Source: Chlamydoabsidia padenii (Eukaryota > Mucoromycota > Mucoromycetes > Mucorales > Cunninghamellaceae). Taken from it: a stretch of DNA of 64,000 nucleotides. Positions 24,334 to 37,329 of this stretch are shown piece after piece. The first letter of the stretch is position 1. Every line of letters starts with the position of its first letter. The translations under genes and the position numbers were made by a program. The notes beneath the pieces are model-generated. The model did not search any database, had not been told where the DNA came from, and saw nothing but the letters and a program-made list of their open reading frames with translations. The DNA lies in the NCBI GenBank assembly GCA_025330725.1, contig JAIWND010000059.1, forward strand, positions 1 to 64,000, written 5' to 3'.

Positions 24334-27300
24334 GTGATCGAGAAAGTGGTGCACTTATAATATTATCAGTAATAGGTATAGATGGTATCATGTCACTTGT
24401 TGTTAGGTGTGATGAAAAAGAATATCCTTGTTGGGGTGATGATGTTGTTTCTTTTGTGGTAGAAATCAAAATGTCATCGAGATCAATATTATGATCAGCA
24501 TCAGACCAGCCACTATCTTCATAATCATCATTCACTTGGTCATCAAAGATAGGAGAAGCAATACTGGTGTCGTGGTTTGGGTGGTCGGTAGTAAATGTTG
24601 TTCCAATAGATTGATTCACATTTTGACGGTTCCTGAATTTATCTTTGTTGACTTGTTCATCGTCGGACTGTCTTGAATGATCTTTCTTAAACTGTTCTTG
24701 ATGTTCAACATGATGCTGTTCATTCCCGGTAGCACTTCCTTCTTCTTCTTCTTCTTCTTCTTCTTCTTCAGACTGTCCTTGATGATCATTTCCTTTAGCT
24801 TTTTCTTCTTTTCCCTCTCCATTAAAACCATTGGTATGATGACGTTCCATATCTTCGTCTTCAATGTAATAATCCACAATCTCATCGGCGTCCGACCAAC
24901 CTCCGTCTTGCATATCGTCATCATCATCGTTCATAGGAGTTGCGTGATCAACAAAAGTCGATGCTATAAATGGAGATGTCGCCAAGTTGTCAGTAATGCT
25001 GCCATCAAGGTTATCTTTTTCATCATCGCCAGTTATTAGATCTTCCTGCTGCTTGTCGTCATCATCAGTGTTCTCTTCATTTTGCATGATATGGTCATCC
25101 ATTGGATCATCAAAGTCCTTTTCTTCACTATCCATCGATGTTTTTTCTCGAAGTGGGGGCCATTCTTGATCGTGGAGTTTCACTATTTTCAAAAAAAAAA
25201 AAAAAAAGTAAGTATAGTTCCCTTTCATTTGTGTGTTCCCGAGTTACCATTCGATTTCGATGCTTCATCATTTTCTTTCTTGGCCGCTTCGAGTAAATCT
25301 ATTCGATGTTGGAATTCAAGTTCCATTGCTCGATCAGCATCAGACCATCCATCTATATCATCATCATCATCATTCTTCATAAGGATATCATTCATCGGTG
25401 GTGGTGGTGGTGATACATTCGGCCCAATATCTCTTTTCTCTTCTTGCTGGTGAGCTACAAAGTTGCCATAATCCAAATTTGAATCATTTCCAGTTTTTAA
25501 AAAGGAAGAGGAAAAAAGAAAAAAAAGTTAAGAGAAAAATAAAGTCAGATCATAGATTTTTATTTTTACCTTGGCGAGGCGAGTTCTTACCAATATGAGG
25601 AGAAGGGGAACTTGTACCAAAGCCCGGGCGACTATCATCATCACCATCTGACCAACCATCGTGGTTCCAGCCATCATCATTATCATCCAGTTCAAAAGCA
25701 AATCGATTTGATGCTGAGACCATACCACGTTCTTGTTGGTACAATGTTGATAAGGGAGTAGTATCAGTATCAAAAGATGAGGAAGAAGCCAAACTGTTGT
25801 TCACACCTTTCATATCACTAGTTTTGATTATCTGTATTGTTTCGTCCCGACGAGGCGTATCAGCAAACAAAGCGCAGACAAAATGAATCAATTCTTGATT
25901 ATTGAACATGACCAGCTCACCACGATTTAATGCTGATAGAATATCCACCATGGTCATATCTAGCATTTCCTTGACCATCCAAAAACCTTGCCATCGAGGG
26001 ATCCGTTGTCGGAGTGTAAATTCGCTCATCCCATCATCACCGAGTACGTTAGCCAATTGAGCGACACCGTTTAAAGCTTGAGCCATAGTATGTGATGCTT
26101 CAGCACTGATATCTTCCATACTCAAGATATCTTTGATTAGTCTTCCCACTATATCGTCGATGATTTGAATAAATATGCTTTGATAAAGATCAGGAGAGAC
26201 TACAGGTCGAATCGTGTTGGCTAAAACATGGACTTGAGAATTAATCAGTGAGATGGCATTCTCCAATGTCATCTCTTCTTTCTGTGGCTGCTGCTGCTGC
26301 TTCAGATAGGGTGGTGATAATGATGTATTGTTCAGCTTTGTATTAGCCGGTCCTTGATTCCATTCTTCTGTTTTATCCAAGATGATTCCGACCGAGTTCA
26401 TGAGTTGAGACACGACCACTGATTGCCAGAATTCACCCAATTGTCTTAGTTGATCCATCACCATAGTCCCATGATGTTTCCCTTGTTGTTGTTGTTGTTG
26501 TTGTTGTTGATCAGCTAACCAATAACAATCGTTCCTGAATACAATGGCACTGTCGGTATGTTGTAAGAAATAAGCACGATGAATACTGGGCATGATGGAC
26601 ATGTAAAGATTCAAAATGTCATGCATAACTTGATGTAAAGCTCGGATCGTGTTGGGATATTGTTGTTGTTGGTAATGTTCTAATGCATGGACTTCTTTAG
26701 TTATATCCTGAATCATGGTACAGAGAACGCGAGGTGTTTGTGTGATGCTACCATCCTTCGCCGTCGGCTCGGCGTCATAAATGCGTCGTAACATGATATT
26801 TCGTGCATCATGTAAAATTTGAGTTCGACGTTTGTGGGACACATGTTGATCGAAATGATTGACATAGTGAGTCAAGGGCAAGTTGTCACAAGTGGGTGTG
26901 ATTCTAGCATGATCTGCCAAACATTGATGTTCGAATGAAATCGCTGAGGTTGCCAAAGATGTCAAATTATCCAACAAACTTGTGGATGTTGAGGTTGATG
27001 GTACGGTAGGTGCAATGATTGTGGAGATAAGGAGGTCAAACACATCTGATAGTAAGAGATTACCAAACAATTGTCGTAAACGTTGCTGCTGCTGCTGCTG
27101 GTAGTGGTCTTTTTCTTTTTCTTCTTTTTCTGCACCAAACATATGATTAAATATGAATCGAATGACGCTGAGTGAATGATTCATCATGTTCTGAGCAAAA
27201 GTACATTTGGCACGATGTGTTTCGAGTGCGTCATCCTCGTCTCCCGTGTATGAAAGAAGAGGAGAAATCGTCAAGCACAAAGATGAGTCGGTGTGTTCAT

Positions 27301-28126
27301 TGTCCAGTTGAATCAGATCATGTTTCCAGTGTTGTTCCAAGTCCTTGAGGAAAGGTGTGATGAATTGTTTGATGAGACGCCGTTTGATTGAGGTGAGTTC
27401 AACATGCTGAGTATGAAGCATTGCACTGGCCAATAATAGATCCCTGAGTGAAAGCCTGGTCGTTGCGTGATGAGTAAAAGAAACCGATTGGTGAATATGT
27501 AACTCGAGTCGCTGTTGTTGTCGGTGGTCGTCACCCAATGTGGTCGTGGTGATTGCTAGAGTCAGTCCACCATGAATAGTATTGGCTAATAAAGTCTTGT
27601 AACGTTCGGCCTTTGTTTTTAGTTGATGCCAGGCCTGACTATTATCATCTTGATCATTGGCCAAGTCGTCCAGCACAAAAAGTAATTGTCGAGTCGATTG
27701 AATAATAAGCCCCTGATCGAGAAACATGTCGACTTGATCAAGTGCTTTAGAAATGGCCACTAGTTTTTCCAATGTCAAGACAACACTATCAGCATGTTGT
27801 GTTTGACTTTTGAGTTGGAAGAGTTGGGAGGATTCACTAGTTGCCCGAGTTTCCCACTGATGAGCACTTGACAAATAATGTTTGCTGGAGGAGAATGCAC
27901 CTTCAAGTTGACGAGCACCCTGTTGATAAAGTTGGTCATTATAACTGTAGGCAGGTAGAAATGTTTGGTCAGCATGGCGTGTTACTTGTTGTTGTAGTTC
28001 TTGACCAAGTTGAAGTGAGGTATTGTTTAAAGTAGATAACCAAGAAAACAGAGTTGTACCATCAACCACGGCTGGTTTACCGATAGTGGTTTTGAGAATG
28101 TCACTGGCTTTTGTAAAGTCGCCCAT
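23942..28126 (-). CDS. ZW10: ZW10/Dsl1-type tether subunit with acidic GWSD-repeat tail
   Basis: Membrane-tethering protein of the Dsl1/NRZ complex that captures Golgi-derived COPI vesicles at the ER; in animals also a kinetochore RZZ subunit. Exon 1 (28126-about 25560) holds the conserved body: N-terminal helical part beginning MGDFTKASDILKTTIGKP, a middle with Gln runs, and the diagnostic C-terminal block near 26200-25850 (LIKDILSMEDISAEASHTM, MTMVDILSALNRGELVMF, ELIHFVCALFADTPRRDE). Two introns (about 25560-25470 and 25250-25180) lead to a long disordered acidic tail of about 500 residues ending at 23942. The tail and the end of the body carry six GWSD motifs in acidic surroundings, e.g. 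DDGGGWSDADEDLFF at the very C-terminus. I infer that they are coatomer-binding sites, by analogy with the Trp motifs in the Dsl1 acidic loop. The first exon alone is close to usual ZW10 length, so the tail is an addition. Confidence 0.82.
24296..24332 (+). repeat. GTA/TAG trinucleotide microsatellite encoding poly-Thr
   Basis: About 12 tandem trinucleotides inside the acidic tail of the ZW10-like gene, read on the minus strand as ACT threonine codons. A second, Glu-coding (CTT)n tract lies near 24740-24768 in the same exon. Confidence 0.85.
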
Positions 28127-28648
28127 GGTAGTTCAAGGAGGAGGAGGAGAAACAAAAGGGGGGGGGGAAAGGCTCATAAACCCGGGTCGACTGTCACGAT
28201 TGGCTGTAATACAAACACCGATCTTGAATTCATAAATGTGATCGAGGTGATCCATTTTAGCAGAGTTGGATCCACATTCAAAACGATGACCCAATAAAAT
28301 TTATTTGACCCATTTCCATTTTGGTGACCCACTTTCAACTAACCTGACCCAACCTATTATCTCGACTATATATCCGGGGAGTAGTTTATCTAGTAAACTT
28401 GACCCACACCTTTGAATCAGTATCTATACAGTATTTTTATCACAAAAATCACCACCACTATAATATTACCCAGTCAAAAAGTTCACGTAGTAATGCTGGC
28501 CACTTGATATGAATCCGCCTCCCTCTCTCTATCTGCTCCTTTATTTACAAGTCAAGAATTTTCTATAGAAAATTGTTTATAAGGATAAGCGCGATGAGTA
28601 TATATATATATATATATATATAACGAAAATGAGGGATAGGAGGGAAAC
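28127..28648. promoter_or_regulatory. ZW10 upstream region / SNF1 3' flank
   Basis: Both flanking genes read leftwards, so this 522-bp gap is the 5' region of the ZW10-like gene and the 3' region of SNF1. It holds a G10 run after cacaaaa (28158-28167), a cluster of five TGACCCA words (28287-28406) and a TA repeat near 28600-28621. No coding signal. Confidence 0.55.
28287..28406 (+). promoter_or_regulatory. Five TGACCCA motifs, first four phased at 19-20 bp
   Basis: TGACCCA begins at 28287, 28306, 28325, 28345 and 28400. The first four are spaced 19, 19 and 20 bp with diverged sequence between them, so they are either a decayed tandem repeat or sites kept while the spacers changed. They lie about 160-280 bp upstream of the ZW10 ATG (as GGGTCA on its coding strand). 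The binding factor is unknown. Confidence 0.6.
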
Positions 28649-31207
<2,559 letters not shown>

Positions 31208-31256
31208 TGTTTTGAATCACTTGGTTTATAAAAAAAAAAAAAGAAGTGTGTTGATG

Positions 31257-31324
<68 letters not shown>
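31257..31324 (+). repeat. A68 homopolymer 50 bp upstream of SNF1
   Basis: About 68 consecutive A between the SNF1 start (31207) and the YTH1 stop (31440). A second A12 run lies at 31230. Poly(dA:dT) tracts of this kind exclude nucleosomes in fungal promoters (established), so this probably shapes the SNF1 promoter (inference). The length is likely inexact in assembly. Confidence 0.85.
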
Positions 31325-31327
<3 letters not shown>

Positions 31328-31439
31328 TCTCACATTTCGGACTTTTGATCCAACGAGAATAAGAGCATACTGACGGCCCACATGATTGGTCTACTCTGTT
31401 ACAACATAATAAGTGTCTTTTATTGATATATATTCTATT

Positions 31440-31652
31440 CTAAGGATTAGATCGGCCGTTGGGACATTTGTTTGCATAATGACCTTGTTCGCCACACTTG
31501 TAACAGGTGACATCTTCCAATTTTCGGTAAGGAGTTCGTTGCCTATTATTATCATTGGTTGAGAACCTTGGTTGTTGTTGTTGTTGTTGTTGTTGCCCAA
31601 AGAATGGTTGCTGCTGTACATGATAAGAGTGTTGCTGTGGTTGTTGATATGT

Positions 31653-31684
<32 letters not shown>

Positions 31685-32564
31685 GGTGGTGTGACTCGTC
31701 ATTATTGCTTACGAGTGGTAGTTCGTATTTAGGATGTCCATTAGTGCAATTCAATCCATCAGGGCAAAAGCCTGTTAAATAGTTTTGACAAACCATTTTG
31801 CGTACGTGTTTATGCCGGCAATGAGGTCCTAGAAAACAAAAATAATCAGTCAATGACACTTGTTTTTTTTTTTATAGGATGGTGTTTCAAACCTTACCAT
31901 GTTTACAAAACCCTCGAGCATACCAAGGACACTCTTTTTGTTTGCTTTCAGGATCTATATGTAGATACATACATTCATCACCGTTACAACATTCACCATA
32001 TTTCGAATAAAACCAACATTCAGGCATTTTCTTCATATTAAAGACATGAAGAAATTCACACCGATCACCTTTCTTGCACAATCCTCTTAACCAATGTTTA
32101 CAGACCACAAGTTTATCCTGATCGGAATCCTTGTGTTTAAATGGGCAGCGACCGCCTTTAGTACAAGTGCCTTTAAGGAAATATTTACAGACTGGTTCAT
32201 CTATTTTTAACAAAAGAGAGATCAGAGATGGGCCAGTGCAATAGAAAAAGAAGTTCATTGTTGTTTTCTTACCTTCACGCTTATTGAAGCTATCCAAATC
32301 CAAACCTAGCTCTTCTTTTATAAAGTCTTCAAAGTCAAACTTGATATTGGTGCGGTCAATATATTGTATAGGGGATACAAGCATGTCAAACAAACGGTGG
32401 GAGCCCTTAAAGAAAAAATGAAAAAATGAACGTCCATCATAATAAAACACAGCCTTGAGTAACTTGAATTTTTCGTCGAATGAGCGGAGAATAAAATGTC
32501 AGTTAGCGTTTTGCGGAAGAAGATATGATGTGTAACTTTTCAACTCACCTTCTAAGAGACCCAT
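31440..32564 (-). CDS. YTH1: YTH1/CPSF30 mRNA 3'-end processing zinc-finger protein
   Basis: RNA-binding subunit of the cleavage and polyadenylation factor that recognises the AAUAAA signal. The predicted exon 1 is MGLLEG (32564-32549); exon 2 continues GSHRLFDMLVSPIQYID and IKFDFEDFIKEELGL. Five CCCH fingers follow in order: CKYFLKGTCTKGGRCPFKH, CKHWLRGLCKKGDRCEFLH, CWFYSKYGECCNGDECMYLH, CPWYARGFCKHGPHCRHKH and CQNYLTGFCPDGLNCTNGH. A His/Gln-rich linker leads to a C-terminal CCHC knuckle (CYKCGEQGHYANKC), as in animal CPSF30 but not budding yeast Yth1. The start lies only 6 nt after the stop of the Fanzor-like gene on the same strand, so the native promoter has been displaced or the first exon is misplaced; ATG 32384 (MLVSPIQYID) is the alternative start. 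Confidence 0.92.
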
Positions 32565-32570
32565 CTCGCC

Positions 32571-35112
32571 TCAGAGGATGGGGAGCCGAGTGTTCCCATA
32601 CCAGGAAGGACGCGACCCAAAAAGATGTTTAGCTAATACATTATCTGTTGTTGTTGTTGATGTTGAGAAAGCAGGATACGCCACATTTGTGGCAGCCAGA
32701 TGTATACCAATTTTAATGATGTTAATGGCAGCATTTGCATCTCGACCACGAAATGAGTATCCATGCTTTCTTCCAAAGCAATCGGGGTTGATACAATGGA
32801 TGACACCAAGGTTGGAGCGACCGTTCCGACGCTTTGGATGCTGGACACGACTATCACAAAGGCAGCATAGTTTGGATGACAAGTATTTGTTTGTGTCGAT
32901 CAATTTTGTATGTAATTTCGAATACAATGCCATTTGTAGCCGGTCCGTACTTCTTCTTTTTTGCCCATGGATTCTTGAACCAAAACCACGACCAGCATCG
33001 CCATAATAAATGGTGATGGGTGCAGTGATTTTTTTTCCTTTCCCTTTCCCTTTTTTAGCCGTAGCAGGAGCAGCAAGGGAAGCAGAAGTAGTAGCACAAG
33101 CAGCACTAGCAGAAGAGAAAGCAGAAGCAGAAGAAGAAGAGGAAGAGGAAGAAGGAGCAGCCTTTATGATCTGATTAGCGACGGTGGTGTACGCCTTGTC
33201 ACGAAAAGGCAGCACACCGTTCTTTATCTTCTTCATCCAGGACGATTGGTGATAAAATTGTGTCGAAATGTCTCTTGATTGCTTGTTATAGAAGAGTTTA
33301 TCAATGAGCACCTCACATACATTGTCGGTTTTGATTTTTTTTTCCCAGTTCCGACAAATGTTTTTCCACCACCAAGACATTATCGTTCTTTTTCTTTTCA
33401 CCTTGCAGCTTGATTCGGTTTTGCAAGGTCCGGGCTTTACTGCTAATGGACTTGGCCGATATTTTTTTCTTGACAATCTTCAAAACTTTTTTTCTTGCAT
33501 CTTTATTGTTGTCGAGATGTTGTTCCAAAGCTGCATACTTGTTAGAAAGTAAGAGGTACGTCCCTGCTTGTTCCGAGTTCATAATCACCGCCGACGCCAT
33601 GGTCTTGACACCAGGATCGACGCCAATATAATTGCTTCCAACTCGTAGGTAGCCATCAACAGTAGGTTCACAAGAAGAAGTAGTATCAACGGATTTTTTT
33701 TACCATTGATGTTGTTGTAGATCACCGCTTTCTTCTTCTTAGCTACATCAATGTCACCATATACATCAATAACTTGACGGTATATGCGATTCAAAGATGC
33801 TTTGTTGATTTTCCGCTTTTCGATACTTGCTTTTTTATCTTCCATGAGCTGACTGCTGGGTGATTCACGGAAAGACTTGACAATGTTGAAAATCTGTTGA
33901 TTATTGTCTTTGATAGTCTTTTGCAAACAAGATACGGACGCCTTGATACCTTTCAGTCGTGCATAAAGGTTGTTGGTTTCTTGTTTCAAAGCGGCTATGT
34001 CGTCCCAGTCTTTTTGTTTGTCAGCTTGCTGTCGATGTGCTTTTTGATCAACCGTCTAAGAAGCAAACGAATGAGAAGATTCCTTTTTGTTATAAGTCAC
34101 TTGAAGATGGATGACGCCAGAAGATGTAATGATGATCTTATTATTGAATTCAACATTTCTTTTGGCACACAATCCTTCAACCTCTTGCATATCAATACCT
34201 GTTTCGAAAATGGCTGCAGGATTCGGAGGAGGCCATTTTCAAACTTGTAATCGAATCGTCTTGTCTGGTTTTTAATATGCTTGTATTTTTCTTGTTCGAG
34301 TCGTCAACACATCGGGTGAATGTATAAAGACCATGGAGATTGATATGGAGAGCATGTAGTGTGCCCAGAGAAGGTTCAGGTGTCATTTTACGTGAGTATC
34401 GACCATAACCAGTGGATTGCAGCACCGCGTTACACATATCGATAGTGTGAAGGTTTACCAATACATGACTATCAATCTCGGCTTCATTCACTTCTTGTAA
34501 AACAAAACGCCGAAAGAATGTAAAAACCTTGACGATGGGAGCAGTTGACTGTTCGTTTATTGCTGGGAAGGTATCCATAATTTCCTCTTGCGTGAGCGGA
34601 TCGTCATTTGGTTTTTATCGTAGGTGTTTCATCAAAAATCCACATAAACGATTGATCATCGCTGCGCTGGGACAATGCTGAAGATCTGAGGTAGGCGCCG
34701 AGGTAGTATCCATTACTTCATCATTCATTGTTTCAGTAGAAGGATTGTCTTGTTCAATACGAGCATTCTCTTTTTCAATAAGAATATGTTCTTTTCTCAT
34801 GTTTGCGATTTTGGCTTTCAGATCATTGAGTTCGGTTTCGAGATTTTCCTCCTTGGTTCTTTCATACAGGATTTTTTTCTCATGGTGAGCTTTTGGTGTA
34901 GGTCGTCCAAATTTTTTTGTGTTTCCAGAGCAGCAATTCCAGTTGTCTCCGATCAACCATAAGTTTTAGTATTTAAGACTTCTTTCCAGCAGGATTCTTG
35001 GTTTTTTTTCGAGTGAGCACTAAAAAAAAAAAAAAAGAGTAACATCAGTACTTTAATTATCTTCATTATAGAATCAGTTGGTTTTCTTTTATTTACCCGC
35101 TAATTCTGTCAT
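32571..35112 (-). pseudogene. Fanzor (eukaryotic TnpB-like) RNA-guided nuclease, decayed
   Basis: Fanzors are eukaryotic relatives of IS200/605 TnpB, programmable nucleases carried by transposons. The C-terminal part shows the family's RuvC/zinc module: GVDPGVKT (RuvC-I Asp, near 33620), GDAGRGFGSRIHG, LCCLCDSR ... HCINPDCFGRKHG (C4 zinc finger) and GRDANAAINI (RuvC-III Asp, near 32730). Upstream ORFs encode a coiled coil (ETELNDLKAKIANMRKEH) and LQEVNEAEIDSHVLVNLHT. The likely start is ATG 35112 (MTELA) with an intron to about 35023. Lesions: in-frame TAA at 34615-34617, frame changes near 34230 and a TAG near 34055, plus an A8 (33694-33701) and an A9 (33335-33343) tract where the frame leaves and then returns. 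A Ser/Ala-rich insert (about 33060-33150) separates the RuvC parts. No element ends or guide-RNA region were identified. Confidence 0.75.
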
Positions 35113-35125
35113 AGTATGATTTTTC

Positions 35126-36420
35126 TCATTCTGGACACAGATTTATCCGTAACAGCAAAGTAATAGCCTTTTTAATAACATAGTTCACCCGTTTGTCTGC
35201 GTGCATATTTATAATGTTAATTGCCATTATCGTGAATTGAGGAAGAATTAATGGATAATACCCATCAGGTAAGTCGTTTAAAAAGCGTGAATCAAAGTCT
35301 TTGTATGGAAGTATCAACTCTTCATTGGTAACTTTTAAAGATGACATCCCCATGGAAAAAATGACATTTGAGAGGAAGACGTAGACATTTCAGTGGAAAA
35401 GTTGACATTTGAGAAGATGACGCTTCATCATGCACTGCGCAGTCCTTTCGTTGTTTTGCACCATAATACTTGTCAAAGAGATGTTCAAGATGTCGATTTG
35501 TAAATGTATCCAATAGTTTTCTTTTTTGAGAATCCGTTCGTGTTTTCATATTCATTAGTCTGTCCTTCATGTCCCGGTTGATGTGAGACAGTTTTTTTTC
35601 GCATTTTTGTCGGAGATGGGAAGATGGTACAATGTCAGTAACAAATGAATAAGAAGAATGGCTGTCCAAAATATAACAAAGATACATTAGCTGTCTTTAA
35701 TAATATATAATTTGATGGATTTACCTGTCAAGGTAGGACTGTGCGATCAGGGGTACCATGATTGACATCTCGTATACTACATCAGAAACAGTCTTCATCA
35801 CATCCAAGTATCTTTCTCGCCATTTTGGTCTTCTAATTTTCGTATTTTTCTTGATGGTCTTCACACCTTGGTTTACCTTCATTCGCTTGTTTCCTCTTAA
35901 TTTTGGCTGGTCATCTGATTGCTTTCTTGGGTGAGGTTACTTCATCATATACTGCATCAACGTTTTCTGCTACAAACTTTCGCCATTTCACCTCCAGTGC
36001 AGAATAATATTTGACACAGAAGTCCGTCATACTATCTGCAGTCGTAGTTGGTGGCACATCTGCATGTGAAAGAATGACCAGTAAGTAAATTTATATATAC
36101 TTACTCACTCTCCTTTTTACCTCCATCTTCCAGCTTCCCGTTGTATTCATTCCACAAGGCTGCGGATTTTTTATAAACTAAACGAAAACGAGGTTTCTGT
36201 TGATCCTCCTTGTATCTTTCCAATATGACTTCTTTACTTGTGGGGATGTTTTTGTAGGATTTGACAACTTTCTTCGGCTGTTCCTCCAGTCGGTCCTTGA
36301 ATGCCATTTTGATGAAATGATCACATCGTCCTGTATACTGGAATGATTATAAAAACTTCGTCCATCGTCCATCCTCAGGTGGAGGGATAGAGTGAGATGT
36401 ATTTGACGGGGCAGCGTCTT
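35126..36420 (-). pseudogene. Companion ORF cluster upstream of the Fanzor, family unknown
   Basis: Pieces on the same strand as the Fanzor, ending 14 nt before its proposed ATG. From 36420: MDEDAAPSNTSHSIPPPEDG; MAFKDRLEEQPKKVVKSYKN; DSMTDFCVKYYSALEVKWRK; then PKWRERYLDVMKTVSDVVYE and MSIMVPLIAQSYLD; SHLRQKCEKKLSHINRDMKD; finally DLPDGYYPLILPQFTIMAIN and YVIKKAITLLLRINLC. The sequence is helical and basic, and spread over different frames, partly through introns (36060-36110, 35690-35725) and partly through likely frameshifts (near 35930 and 35340). I do not recognise a family. It may be a missing N-terminal half of the Fanzor protein, a second protein of the same element, or a captured gene. 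Confidence 0.4.
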
Positions 36421-36429
36421 CATCCATAT

Positions 36430-37329
36430 GTATATATATAAAGTAGAAGGAAGTGGTAGAGAGAGTTTGTTTTTTTAAAAAAAACAAGAGTCAATCATGT
36501 TTTATATATATTTACTGATGCCGGATGTGACCCCTTTTTTTTCTTATCCTATTTGAACATAATCATTGATATATATATAATAGCAATGTGGATTTGATAA
36601 ATGGCATCTTCGCTTTGTACTCTACTTGACTCTTTCCATTTATTAGTGACACGACGATTCTAATCAACATGGAATCTTGACCGATTGTAACTCGAACATG
36701 TGAAAAAGTGGAGTAAAAGCAAGCACACATGGTGTTTCTTCCTTTTTTTTTTTCTATATATTTTTTAATAAAACACATCATCTTTTCTTGATCCCTTGCT
36801 CGTTGATATTGTCACTCGCAATTAGACTGTTGTGTAGTTTAGTTAATACAGATGAAGAAAAAAAAAAGTAACAGGGACATGATTGTGAGGAAACGTAATT
36901 AAAGTTTTAGAGAAGAGGTGGTGCACGGACATTGTGTAACAATGATCGATAAAGAGGATGATCAAGATGGGAATACAGTCAAGGGTAATAGATAGATAAA
37001 TACATACACTAGTAAAGATTTTTTCCCATTCAAATAGAAACAATAGCACCACCATCCATCAATAAGAAAAACATGACCTTCTTCATCGAAACAATAGGAT
37101 TTGACACCAAGCGGGATATTAACATTATACAGGTTCAGGAATCACTTTTTACTTCTCTTTCGCTTGTTTCTTCTTCTTTACCTTTTTCTCACTTTTAAGA
37201 TTGATACTAAACATCACTGTTTTTCTCTTTCTTGTTTTTTCTTTTGACACGTCTCTGCCGTTTTCGAAGAGCGGAAATCAAACTTTGATTGTGGCCATCA
37301 GGTAAAAGAAAAAAAAGAAAAAAGAGTAT
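36430..37329. other. Intergenic, possible small exon
   Basis: AT-rich, mostly without coding signal. On the minus strand around 37125-37055 a protein-like stretch reads VNIPLGVKSYCFDEEGHVFL, preceded by Lys-rich codons near 37170-37260; this could be an exon of an unrecognised gene or a relic. No RNA gene seen. Confidence 0.35.

Noticed and set aside
24288..25169. Hydrophobic or poly-Val/Ser ORFs on the + strand opposite the ZW10 tail
   Set aside because: They are antisense shadows of acidic low-complexity codons with no motif of their own.
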